A DNA stretch of 7,951 nucleotides from Clostridia bacterium (GCA_017445115.1 JAFSUU010000014.1:1-7951), one strand, 5' to 3'. Counted from the stretch's first letter, positions 1 through 6,349 are shown. A program made the numbers and translations. The notes: generated by a model from the sequence alone, not told the origin.

Positions 1-7
1 CGATTGC

Positions 8-36
8 TTGAAAACGAAGAGATATGGCGCTATAAT
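8..36 (+). promoter_or_regulatory. Sigma-A promoter for the first XRE gene
   Basis: The sequence shows TTGAAA (8-13), a 17-nt spacer and a perfect TATAAT (31-36). This is a near-consensus housekeeping promoter, with a start expected around 43, and it leads into the gene starting at 80. Confidence 0.85.
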
Positions 37-42
37 TTAGTC

Positions 43-52
43 GTAAGCTTAC
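43..52. promoter_or_regulatory. Palindrome GTAAGCTTAC at the predicted transcription start (candidate operator)
   Basis: This perfect 10-bp palindrome begins 6 nt after the -10 hexamer, so it covers the expected +1. A repressor bound here would block initiation. XRE-family proteins commonly bind such dyads and repress themselves. Autoregulation by the product of 80-835 is an inference. Confidence 0.45.
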
Positions 53-79
53 AGAACCGCTAATTTGGAGGATAAACAC

Positions 80-835
80 ATGACAGCGTTAAACGAAAGA
101 CTGAAAATACTGCGTAAGATGAAAGACCTAACGCAAGAACAGCTCGCGGATTACATGGGCGTTTCGCCTCAGGCCGTCAGCCGATGGGAGACCGGGGCGA
201 CGTCGCCAGACATTTCGGCGCTCCCGTTTCTTGCAGAGCTTTTCGGTATAACCGTAGATGAACTGCTTGGTATCGACGAAGCGGCAAAACGGGATGAGAT
301 ATCATCGGTTATTGCAGGCGCGGAGGAAAAGATCGATCAGAACATTACCGAAGAGCCGATCATTAAGCTGCGAGAGACGCTCAACAAATATCCAAACAAC
401 GATAAACTCCTTACCTGTCTTATGTACGCCTTATATGCGGCAAGTGAGAATGAAGAGCTATGCCGTAAATACGATTCGGAGATCATTTCGATATACTATA
501 GGATACAAAAATACTCCACCGACAACTACTGCAGAAACGAATCGCTGCGGCTGCTTTTCCGGCATTATTGTGATACGAACAGGATAGCAGAAGCAAAACA
601 GCTTGCCGAAAACATGGCAAGCGTCGAAACTTGTTATGAGCACAATATCTACTGGGCTCTCGAAGGCGAGGAACGGATAGACTATTTGAAAGACCGCATT
701 TCTTGCGATCTTCGTCAATTATTGTGGGACATCGAGGCGTATTCGACTTATGCGGAGATCGGCAAAGAAGAAAAACGATCCCTTGACGATTTACGTCAAA
801 AGATCGAAACGCAAGTAAAGGCAGTTTTCATCTGA
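80..835 (+). CDS. XRE-family transcriptional regulator with short TPR-like C-terminal region
   Basis: This is a predicted cytoplasmic DNA-binding regulator of 251 residues. Residues 5-66 form a Cro/C1-type helix-turn-helix: QEQLADYMG (19-27) is the scaffold helix and SPQAVSRWETG (29-39) holds the recognition helix. The FGITVDELLG tail closes the domain. The rest is helical, with TPR-like pairs around residues 85-175 (for example LRETLNKYPNNDKLL), and could sense a ligand or partner. The ATG at 80 is chosen because GGAGG (67-71) sits 8 nt upstream; a TTG in frame at 65 overlaps that site and is rejected. It is about 120-140 residues shorter than its two downstream paralogues and lacks their last helical repeats and closing DPRW/KEF motif. 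It may be a short form or a regulator with a different input. Effector and targets are unknown. Confidence 0.9.
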   Translation: MTALNERLKILRKMKDLTQEQLADYMGVSPQAVSRWETGATSPDISALPFLAELFGITVDELLGIDEAAKRDEISSVIAGAEEKIDQNITEEPIIKLRETLNKYPNNDKLLTCLMYALYAASENEELCRKYDSEIISIYYRIQKYSTDNYCRNESLRLLFRHYCDTNRIAEAKQLAENMASVETCYEHNIYWALEGEERIDYLKDRISCDLRQLLWDIEAYSTYAEIGKEEKRSLDDLRQKIETQVKAVFI

Positions 836-846
836 AACGTAGAAAT

Positions 847-878
847 GCGAGGCGGAGACCAAACAATCCCCGCCTCGC
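847..878 (+). terminator. GC-rich 3' hairpin after first XRE gene (shared hairpin family, copy 1)
   Basis: GCGAGGCGG (847-855) pairs perfectly with CCGCCTCGC (870-878) across a 14-nt loop, starting 11 nt after the stop. No T-run follows, so it is not a textbook intrinsic terminator; it may end transcription weakly or protect the mRNA 3' end. The same left arm follows the next two genes. Confidence 0.6.
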
Positions 879-932
879 GGCACTTACATTAAATATCAAC
901 GGAAACTTGGATTTGCAACAATGAATTGATAA

Positions 933-960
933 TTGATTTTTTACACGAATGAGCTATAAT
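933..960 (+). promoter_or_regulatory. Sigma-A promoter for the second XRE gene
   Basis: TTGATT (933-938), a 16-nt spacer and a perfect TATAAT (955-960) precede the gene at 998. A tandem AATTGAT repeat (924-937) overlaps the -35 element and could be an additional binding site. Confidence 0.75.
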
Positions 961-967
961 TGAGTTA

Positions 968-975
968 CACCGGTG
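968..975. promoter_or_regulatory. Palindrome CACCGGTG at the predicted transcription start (candidate operator)
   Basis: This perfect 8-bp palindrome starts 7 nt after the -10 element, the same placement as the dyad before the first XRE gene but with a different sequence. Two further flanking positions on each side also pair. A role as a self-operator is inferred from position only. Confidence 0.4.
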
Positions 976-997
976 AAATAAAACTGGAGGTGCAATT

Positions 998-2164
998 ATG
1001 CAGCTTGAATTAGGACAAAAGATACGCGAGCTCCGTCATCGTGACGGACGCACACAGGAAGCGCTTGCGGAAGCTATCGGAGTAACGTCGCAGGCGATCT
1101 CACGCTGGGAAGCGAACGGCGGGTACCCCGATATGGAAATGATACCTTCCATTGCAAACTATTTCGGGATCACGATAGACGAACTGTTCGGATATAAAAA
1201 CGACCGTGACCGAAGGATCGACGCGATCATAGGAAAAATCGACAGCTTCGGCATCAAAGCGCGCGGGGACGACGAGTGGGTCGATGAATGTCTTGCAATC
1301 CTGCGTGAAGGACTCGCGGAGTTTCCCGGAAACGAGAAACTTCTGATAACTCTTGCGGAAACTCTGTCGGAAGCGGGATGGAGACGGTACAAGGAAAGGA
1401 CCTATTACGATGAAGACGGCTTTATGCGTCTCGATCACGAAGCTCACCGCGAAAACCCGTACTGGAATGAGTCTGTAAAGATATGTGAACGGCTTGCCAC
1501 GCAAACGACGGACAGCACGATATCCACGCGCGCGATCACGCTTCTTGTTATGTTGTACAGGAATTTCGGTGAGAATGAAAAAGCCGCCGCTTACGCGAAA
1601 AGGATGCCCGAACTGAAATACTGCCGCGAGATAATGCTTGCGTCTGCTGCGGAAGGAAAAGAGCAAGCCAAATATATAGGCGAATTCCTTTTGAGGGCGG
1701 CGCACGAGTTTGTGGAGCAAGTTATCAACGGGATCACCGTCAATCGCCGCAACTTTGACAGCGATATGCCGATCAACAAGATAAAAGGGTTGATAGCTTT
1801 GTTTGACCTGATCTGCGACGACGGCAATTACGGTATGCTTAACGACGATCTGATAAAACTTTATCTCTATCTTTCGAGGTTCCAGTGGGAGCGCGGCTGT
1901 CACGATGAAGCGTTCGATTCGCTCGACCGGGCGCTGTATCACGCAAAAGAACTTGAACGCATACTAACGAAAACGGAGCACTCCTATACTGCGCCGCTTG
2001 TCGCGTTCGTAAAGGACGAGTTTGACGCCGCGCCTTGCGAGAGCATCGCAGAAGGGCTTCCGGACGACTGGCCGTTCTGGCAGGTCCCCGATCACAGCGA
2101 GGTCGAAAAAGAGATCAAGTCAGACCCGCGCTGGGCGGAATGGGTCAAACGGGCTAAAGAATAG
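998..2164 (+). CDS. XRE-family transcriptional regulator with long TPR-like C-terminal region
   Basis: This predicted cytoplasmic one-component regulator has 388 residues. An N-terminal XRE helix-turn-helix spans about residues 5-65, with TQEALAEAIG then TSQAISRWEAN as recognition segment and FGITIDELFG at its end. From residue 85 to about 320 it is helical with TPR-like repeats, including a clear pair near residues 295-320 (FQWERGCHDEAFDSLDRALYHAKE). The C-terminus ends in a DPRWAEWVKRAKE motif, which matches the KEFQDILKTVNEM end of the downstream paralogue. HTH plus helical repeats recalls peptide-responsive RNPP regulators (PlcR, PrgX), but no credible partner peptide gene is adjacent, so that comparison is only structural. 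GGAGG (986-990) lies 7 nt before the ATG. It has its own promoter and terminator and so is probably monocistronic. Ligand and targets are unknown. Confidence 0.92.
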   Translation: MQLELGQKIRELRHRDGRTQEALAEAIGVTSQAISRWEANGGYPDMEMIPSIANYFGITIDELFGYKNDRDRRIDAIIGKIDSFGIKARGDDEWVDECLAILREGLAEFPGNEKLLITLAETLSEAGWRRYKERTYYDEDGFMRLDHEAHRENPYWNESVKICERLATQTTDSTISTRAITLLVMLYRNFGENEKAAAYAKRMPELKYCREIMLASAAEGKEQAKYIGEFLLRAAHEFVEQVINGITVNRRNFDSDMPINKIKGLIALFDLICDDGNYGMLNDDLIKLYLYLSRFQWERGCHDEAFDSLDRALYHAKELERILTKTEHSYTAPLVAFVKDEFDAAPCESIAEGLPDDWPFWQVPDHSEVEKEIKSDPRWAEWVKRAKE

Positions 2165-2174
2165 ATAATAATAT

Positions 2175-2204
2175 GCGAGGCGGGGATCGCTCCCGCCCCG
2201 TTTT
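2175..2204 (+). terminator. Intrinsic terminator after second XRE gene (shared hairpin family, copy 2)
   Basis: GGCGGG (2179-2184) pairs with CCCGCC (2192-2197); a G-T pair extends the stem inward and CG/CG pairs extend it outward past one A/C mismatch. TTTT follows at 2201-2204. It starts 10 nt after the stop. The left arm GCGAGGCGGGGATC is identical to that of the hairpin after the third XRE gene. Confidence 0.8.
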
Positions 2205-2218
2205 CAATTAAATTGCAC

Positions 2219-2247
2219 TTGAAAAAATAATTTCAACATGTAATAAT
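2219..2247 (+). promoter_or_regulatory. Possible upstream promoter for the third XRE gene
   Basis: TTGAAA (2219-2224), a 17-nt spacer and AATAAT (2242-2247, five of six to consensus) form a plausible sigma-A promoter with a start near 2254. It lies 112 nt before the ATG. The surrounding sequence is AT-rich, so a chance match is possible. Confidence 0.45.
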
Positions 2248-2250
2248 ATA

Positions 2251-2267
2251 CTCAACGCTCCGTTGAG
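2251..2267. promoter_or_regulatory. Inverted repeat CTCAACG-CTC-CGTTGAG
   Basis: A perfect 7-bp inverted repeat with a 3-nt centre covers the start expected from the 2219-2247 promoter. As RNA it would form a stem-loop followed by a loose T-rich stretch, so it may be an operator, a 5' leader hairpin or a weak back-up terminator for the upstream gene. Its CAACG/CGTTG core recurs at 2301-2308 and 4951-4969. Confidence 0.45.
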
Positions 2268-2288
2268 CTATTTTCATTTTTAAGTCGC

Positions 2289-2332
2289 TTCTTTTCTCTA
2301 CAACGTTGTGCGATAATATGATTGCGGCGCCG
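2289..2332 (+). promoter_or_regulatory. Proximal promoter region of the third XRE gene with two palindromes
   Basis: GATAAT (2312-2317) is a good -10 element, but the -35 (TTCTTT, 2289-2294) is poor, which suggests a weak or regulated promoter. The spacer contains the perfect 10-bp palindrome ACAACGTTGT (2300-2309). A second palindrome, CGGCGCCG (2325-2332), starts 7 nt after the -10, the same placement as the dyads before the other two XRE genes. Operator roles are inferred. Confidence 0.45.
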
Positions 2333-2358
2333 AACAAAACATAATAGGAGATAAAACC

Positions 2359-3483
2359 ATGAAAGAAACAATGGGACAGATCATCAAACGACTTCGTAAG
2401 GAGCGCGGATTCACGCAAGAGGAGCTCGCCGAACAGATAGGTGTTACCTTTCAGGCGGTGTCCAAGTGGGAAAACGATACCGGAATGCCCGATATCTCGC
2501 AGGTGATCCCGCTCGCAACGGTATTCGACGTCAGCACCGACGTTCTTTTCGGACTATACGGAACAAACAATACAGAAGAAGTGAACAGAATCATTGAAGA
2601 GGCGTATGCTTTTTTATCTTATCCGGTCACAAAAGAAAAAGTAAGAAAAAAATACGATCGTCTTCACGAAGGATTGGAACTCTATCCGAGCAACACTCTG
2701 CTTATGATGAATTGTCTTGAAGCCGGTATGGCTCTTGCATATCCCTCAAATGATACATATGATCAGGAAAACGGTGAAGCTATATATCACAAATGCATAT
2801 CGGAAGCAAATCTTGTAATCAAATACGGGAAGAACACGACGGACGTTTTACGGGCGCATATGATAATGGTGCTGCTCCACGCGGCTTACGGCCAAATAGA
2901 AGAAGCCCGTTCTCACGCCGACATATTCCCATATCGAGCAGATATGACTGTCAATGAGATGCGAGGATATATCGCACGATGGGAAAAGAATTATGAAGAA
3001 GAGAGCGGTTATTGGCAAACCGATTTTATGTACCATTTTGAGGCGCTGCTTGACGATATTGTCGATATCGGAATGTGCTATTTTAATTGTGAAAAATACG
3101 GTATTGCAGCCGAATGCTTCAGGCAGGCGTTGTCGATGATCGATCTGGTATGTAAAGACGAAGACATTGTTCCGAGCTTTCATAAACGTGAAGCGGGGGA
3201 TATTCATTTTCTTCTCGCAAGAGCGTATCTGAAGACGGAACAAAGAGAAAAGGCTATTCCGGAATTGCAAAAGGCAGCACAATACGATACAAAAGAAACG
3301 AAAAGATTTGTTAGCGGTCAGAAGATGATATCTCCGCTTCTGCACGATGCGGATTTCGATTTTTATAGGAACGATATGAATTATAAAACGGCTCTGTTGA
3401 AAAGCCTTAATGACAGTTTTTTTGATGAAATAAGGAAGACGAAAGAGTTCCAAGATATTTTGAAAACGGTCAACGAAATGTAA
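2359..3483 (+). CDS. XRE-family transcriptional regulator with TPR-like C-terminal region
   Basis: This predicted cytoplasmic DNA-binding regulator has 374 residues. An XRE helix-turn-helix occupies about residues 6-66 (TQEELAEQIG, then TFQAVSKWEND as recognition segment). It ends FDVSTDVLFG. Residues 75-340 are largely helical with TPR-like units; the clearest lie near residues 235-315 (CYFNCEKYGIAAECFRQALS, then FLLARAYLKTEQREKAIPEL). Recognition-segment residues differ from those of the two upstream paralogues (SPQ, TSQ, TFQ), consistent with separate operators. GGAG (2347-2350) is 8 nt before the ATG. Two candidate promoters and three inverted repeats upstream make this the most elaborate control region of the three. 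By eye its codons look more A/T-rich than those of its neighbours; this was not measured. Effector and targets are unknown, and a peptide or small-molecule input is possible but not shown. Confidence 0.92.
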   Translation: MKETMGQIIKRLRKERGFTQEELAEQIGVTFQAVSKWENDTGMPDISQVIPLATVFDVSTDVLFGLYGTNNTEEVNRIIEEAYAFLSYPVTKEKVRKKYDRLHEGLELYPSNTLLMMNCLEAGMALAYPSNDTYDQENGEAIYHKCISEANLVIKYGKNTTDVLRAHMIMVLLHAAYGQIEEARSHADIFPYRADMTVNEMRGYIARWEKNYEEESGYWQTDFMYHFEALLDDIVDIGMCYFNCEKYGIAAECFRQALSMIDLVCKDEDIVPSFHKREAGDIHFLLARAYLKTEQREKAIPELQKAAQYDTKETKRFVSGQKMISPLLHDADFDFYRNDMNYKTALLKSLNDSFFDEIRKTKEFQDILKTVNEM

Positions 3484-3498
3484 CCCGGATAACAGCGC

Positions 3499-3526
3499 GA
3501 GGCGGGGATCAAGCGATCCCCGCCTC
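3499..3526 (+). terminator. Perfect GC-rich 3' hairpin after third XRE gene (shared hairpin family, copy 3)
   Basis: GAGGCGGGGATC (3499-3510) pairs perfectly over 12 bp with GATCCCCGCCTC (3515-3526) around an AAGC loop, 15 nt after the stop. It is the most stable-looking of the three copies but has no T-run, so termination by the classical mechanism is doubtful. A role as a transcript-end stabiliser or binding site is equally possible. Confidence 0.65.
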
Positions 3527-3589
3527 AGCATACTAATGTATATCATAAAAAGTCAACCCGCAGTTAAACTGCTCGTTATTACGTTTCGC

Positions 3590-3617
3590 TTGTCTTTGCC
3601 CGCTGTTATGATATAAT
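3590..3617 (+). promoter_or_regulatory. Promoter upstream of the first AraC gene
   Basis: TTGTCT (3590-3595), a 16-nt spacer and TATAAT (3612-3617) preceded by TGA give an extended -10 promoter. The start would fall near 3624, leaving a leader of about 95 nt. A weaker -10-like TATGAT/TAAAAT at 3682-3692 could be a second, closer promoter. Confidence 0.65.
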
Positions 3618-3634
3618 AGAATCGAAAACTGACT

Positions 3635-3649
3635 TGTTTGTTTCAAACA
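3635..3649. promoter_or_regulatory. Inverted repeat TGTTTG-TTT-CAAACA
   Basis: A perfect 6-bp inverted repeat with a 3-nt centre lies just downstream of the 3590-3617 promoter and about 50 nt upstream of the weaker proximal one. That suits repression of the first or activation of the second. The same half-sites occur, more widely spaced, before the second AraC gene (4983-5004). Confidence 0.4.
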
Positions 3650-3718
3650 TCATAATATCTGCAAGGACTAAGTTTTTCGAATATGATAAAATAGCGTCAG
3701 AAAGGAGATGAAACCGTT

Positions 3719-4909
3719 ATGGAAAACAAGGACCTCATTACAAACGCCATAAGGTATATCCAGAAAAACCCTAAAGAAAACCTGTCGCTGCGGAATATTG
3801 CCGAAGCCGCGGGATTTTCGCTGACCTATTTTGACGCGTTATTTCAAAAGCATACCGGGTACAGCCCGATAGAATATTCCCGGATCTACAAGCTGACAAG
3901 GTGCGCTCTGGAACTGAGAAGGACGGACAAAAGCGTACTTGACGTTGCTTTGGAATTCGGATATCAAAGTCCGGAGAGCTTCACTCGGGCGTTCAAAGGT
4001 TTTTACAATCTCGCTCCGAGCGAGTACCGTGAAAAGTATTCTGAGAAGGCGATAACCTGGCACGATCTGTCGTCAAAGATCTCGCTCAGCCGTTTCGGGA
4101 GAGAGTTTCCGGAGCTTAAGCCGATCAGTCAGGAGGCGGCGTTGGATTTCCTGTTCACTCACGATCCACTGAAATACGGCGAAGATATCGTAGGTGTGAC
4201 CGTCGCCGATACCGCGGTATTTACGTTGGATGATCCCGGAGACCCGCAGAGCTTCATTTACGTATCGGATTACAACGACGCCGAACCGGTGGTCGATCTT
4301 GTCTGCGTTGATGAACGGTCCGCGGTGAAATACGTTGAGCTCCTGACAAGCTCCGGCGTAAATAGGTTCTCAATGCATCTCGATCCCGGCGCCGACTGGA
4401 GCGAGCTTGACGCCGCTGCGTCAAAGGCGGGGCTCGTCTGCAAGAAAACTTATGATATGGTCCGGCTTGTCGGCGGATTGTACGCCGTATCGTTCGAAGA
4501 CGTTCGGGAACTGACGCCGGAGGACCTGCCGCAGATTCGCGTGTTCAAAGAACGTGGCGGGTGCGCCGAAAGTCATGTCAAAGCCATCCAAATCTCATTT
4601 GACAGAAAAGGCAACATCGGGCTTCGTCCGGTCGGATTGTTCAAAAACGGAGAACTTGCGGCGCTCGCAATGCCGACGCTCGATATAGTAAGGGATTTCC
4701 GGAAATACGATATCGGAGCAATATTTGTTCTCGATGCGGACGATAGCGACGTTGAGCGGATCTGGAAATACGTTATCTCGATGTGTTCAAGCGATAACGC
4801 TCATATCGGGAACGCCGGAGCAAAGGATGACGACTCGCCGCTCTCCGTTGCTGCCTGTGAAGCGGTTGGAATGACCAAGGTCGCGGAGTATAGAAAGTAC
4901 AGCGGGTAG
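3719..4909 (+). CDS. AraC-family regulator with C-terminal GNAT-like region (paralogue 1)
   Basis: This predicted cytoplasmic transcription regulator has 396 residues. The AraC-type double helix-turn-helix is N-terminal (about residues 7-107): first HTH around 22-43 (LSLRNIAEAAGFSLTYFDAL), second around 71-93, then the family signature ESFTRAFKGFYNLAPSEYR. Residues 115-250 and 255-396 look like two alpha/beta units. The second recalls an acetyltransferase fold: VRELTPEDLPQI, GLFKNGELAALAMPTL, IGAIFVLDADDSDVERIWKYV and a closing SVAACEAVGM. The acetyl-CoA loop (R/Q-x-x-G-x-G/A) expected after the IFVL strand is absent, so it is more likely a ligand-sensing relic than an enzyme. This fold call is by eye. 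AAAGGAGATG (3701-3710) lies 8 nt before the ATG. A full-length paralogue follows. No terminator is visible after the stop, so some readthrough into that gene is likely. Confidence 0.88.
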   Translation: MENKDLITNAIRYIQKNPKENLSLRNIAEAAGFSLTYFDALFQKHTGYSPIEYSRIYKLTRCALELRRTDKSVLDVALEFGYQSPESFTRAFKGFYNLAPSEYREKYSEKAITWHDLSSKISLSRFGREFPELKPISQEAALDFLFTHDPLKYGEDIVGVTVADTAVFTLDDPGDPQSFIYVSDYNDAEPVVDLVCVDERSAVKYVELLTSSGVNRFSMHLDPGADWSELDAAASKAGLVCKKTYDMVRLVGGLYAVSFEDVRELTPEDLPQIRVFKERGGCAESHVKAIQISFDRKGNIGLRPVGLFKNGELAALAMPTLDIVRDFRKYDIGAIFVLDADDSDVERIWKYVISMCSSDNAHIGNAGAKDDDSPLSVAACEAVGMTKVAEYRKYSG

Positions 4910-4946
4910 ATTTCTGATCAGCGCTATTAACTCCTTTGTTTCTGTC

Positions 4947-4975
4947 AAGACAACGGGCGGTGATCGTTGTATAAT
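4947..4975 (+). promoter_or_regulatory. Promoter of the second AraC gene with a spacer inverted repeat
   Basis: A perfect TATAAT (4970-4975) stands 17 nt after AAGACA (4947-4952, four of six to consensus). ACAACG (4950-4955) and CGTTGT (4965-4970) form an inverted repeat filling the space between the two hexamers, where a bound protein would block RNA polymerase. The repeat shares its half-site with dyads before the third XRE gene. Confidence 0.6.
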
Positions 4976-4982
4976 AGAGCCA

Positions 4983-5004
4983 CAAACAAACGGCCGTATG
5001 TTTG
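4983..5004. promoter_or_regulatory. Inverted repeat CAAACA-N10-TGTTTG
   Basis: Perfect 6-bp inverted half-sites start 7 nt after the -10 element, placing the repeat at the transcription start. The half-sites match those before the first AraC gene in opposite order and with a longer spacer. An operator for one or both AraC paralogues is a reasonable inference; the motif is simple enough that chance remains possible. Confidence 0.35.
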
Positions 5005-5026
5005 ACTGATACGGAGGACTGCAATT

Positions 5027-6262
5027 ATGGAAAACAGCGAACTGATTACAAAAGCGATACGCTATATCAACAACGAGAAAAAGAACAGCGGGATGTCCAT
5101 TGAGGACGTCGCCGTCAACGCGGGTTTCTCAACCAACTATTTCAACCGCATTTTCTTTGAGCATACCGGTTTCAACGTGATGGAATACATACGTTTTACG
5201 CGCTTGAAAGCCGCCGCGATATCTCTGCGAACGTCTGAGCGGAGCGTGATCGATATTGCTTTGGACTGCGGCTATGAAACGCATGAAAGTTTTACAAGGG
5301 CGTTCAAAAAGCAGTATGAGATGACGCCTTCGGAGTACAGAAAGAAGTACGAAAAAGCTGAATGCTGGTACGGGGAATTCAATAACGATACCATCGCCGC
5401 ACGACTGACGCACGAATTCAAGCAGTTAAAGGTCGCCGATCCGGATGAGATCAGAGAGTACCTTCTCGAGAAGGATGCTTTGAAATGGGGCTACATGGCG
5501 GTCACGACTAAGGTCAACGGAGGTGCGGGATTCTATATCGGCGACGACTTCCGGAGAGGATTCGTCTGGTTTTACGAGATCGACGATAAGATATGGGGCG
5601 ACGTTATTTGCGAAGATCTCGCACTTGTTGCCGAATACCTGAAGCTGTTCTCGGACGATCGGTTTGAAATGTGCTTCTTCTCGTTAGACGACGTTGACGC
5701 CGTAACCTCGGCTCTGCTTGAATACGGGATTAAAGTTTTCGAATCAGATTGTTACGACGAGTGCGTTTATACCGGCAAGCCTTATGACCTGATCGCTCCG
5801 GAGGGGATCACGATGAGGGAGCTTCACTACGACGATTTTGAAATGATAAGATCATACCTCGTCGGAAAAGGAAGCGATTTGCCGAAGATCGAATTCTACA
5901 AAAGAGAACTGTATAAGCGCGACGTTCTGAAAAGCGACGAAATGACGGTACTGATCTTCGGAATCTTTTCGGAAGACCGACTGATCGGTCTGAGCTACGG
6001 AGGGCTTCAGTACGCAAACGGTTTTAAGCTGAACAACTGCATTTATACCGATTTCGCGGACGAAGAATACAAAGACGACGCGCTCTATCGCTTCGCCTTC
6101 AAATTCGTCACCAAAGCCGTTCTCGAAAAGGGCGCGCTGCCTTTCGACGACGTTCAGACCCCATGTTATAAGCCGGAGGATAAATACGGTTCCTTCAATT
6201 CCGTCGATCTCGGATACAAGCTTGTAAACAGGTCGTATCATCCAAAGTATGAGATCGTATAA
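5027..6262 (+). CDS. AraC-family regulator with C-terminal GNAT-like region (paralogue 2)
   Basis: This 411-residue regulator is colinear with its upstream neighbour along its whole length. The N-terminal double AraC HTH spans residues 7-108 (MSIEDVAVNAGFSTNYFNRI, then SVIDIALDCGYETHESFTRAF and MTPSEYRKKY). The middle part aligns with the neighbour by pattern (GDVICEDLALVAEYLKLF against VDLVCVDERSAVKYVELL). The end again resembles a GNAT lobe (ITMRELHYDDFEMIRSYL, IFSEDRLIGLSYGGL, SVDLGYKLVNRSYHPKY) without a recognisable acetyl-CoA loop. A DNA-binding protein that senses a ligand through a retired enzyme fold is the inferred role. GGAGG (5013-5017) lies 9 nt before the ATG. The leader and start TGCAATTATG match those of the XRE gene at 998. 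A strong terminator follows. Paralogy implies local duplication, but divergence is considerable. Confidence 0.88.
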   Translation: MENSELITKAIRYINNEKKNSGMSIEDVAVNAGFSTNYFNRIFFEHTGFNVMEYIRFTRLKAAAISLRTSERSVIDIALDCGYETHESFTRAFKKQYEMTPSEYRKKYEKAECWYGEFNNDTIAARLTHEFKQLKVADPDEIREYLLEKDALKWGYMAVTTKVNGGAGFYIGDDFRRGFVWFYEIDDKIWGDVICEDLALVAEYLKLFSDDRFEMCFFSLDDVDAVTSALLEYGIKVFESDCYDECVYTGKPYDLIAPEGITMRELHYDDFEMIRSYLVGKGSDLPKIEFYKRELYKRDVLKSDEMTVLIFGIFSEDRLIGLSYGGLQYANGFKLNNCIYTDFADEEYKDDALYRFAFKFVTKAVLEKGALPFDDVQTPCYKPEDKYGSFNSVDLGYKLVNRSYHPKYEIV

Positions 6263-6265
6263 AAG

Positions 6266-6313
6266 ATAAACAGCCGCGGTATCGGTGAAATCTCCGACGC
6301 CGCGGTTGTTTAT
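6266..6313. terminator. Bidirectional terminator between convergent genes
   Basis: A 14-bp outer stem (6266-6279 with 6300-6313, one G-T pair) continues past two mismatches into a 4-bp inner stem (TCGG/CCGA) and an 8-nt loop. The outer arm is A-rich on the left and T-rich on the right, giving T-rich tails in both directions. It serves the AraC gene ending at 6262 and the sigma gene ending at 6350. A second small dyad, TATGTT-AA-AACATA (6313-6326), adjoins it. Confidence 0.85.
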
Positions 6314-6349
6314 ATGTTAAAACATAAAAATGTAACTTTTAAGAGGAAT

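Noticed and set aside
65..79. TTG start giving five extra residues for the first XRE protein
   Set aside because: The TTG overlaps the GGAGG ribosome binding site that serves the ATG at 80.
1100..1942. Long minus-strand frame of about 280 codons inside the second XRE gene
   Set aside because: It is antisense to a gene with clear domains, has a low-complexity basic/hydrophobic product and no ribosome binding site or promoter.
2318..2344. Tiny ORF MIAAPNKT before the third XRE gene
   Set aside because: It has eight codons, no ribosome binding site, and its ATG overlaps the likely promoter -10 region; probably chance.
80..3483. Calling the XRE genes members of the RNPP peptide quorum-sensing family
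   Set aside because: The HTH-plus-TPR layout fits, but no credible secreted peptide gene lies beside them and the repeat pattern was judged only by eye.
847..3526. Hairpin copies as a CRISPR array or phage attachment sites
   Set aside because: The copies are over a kilobase apart, each tied to a gene end, and are internal inverted repeats rather than regularly spaced direct repeats.
3560..3572. Small hairpin GCAGT-TAA-ACTGC after the third XRE gene
   Set aside because: The stem is only 5 bp with no clear T-run; too weak to call a terminator or operator.
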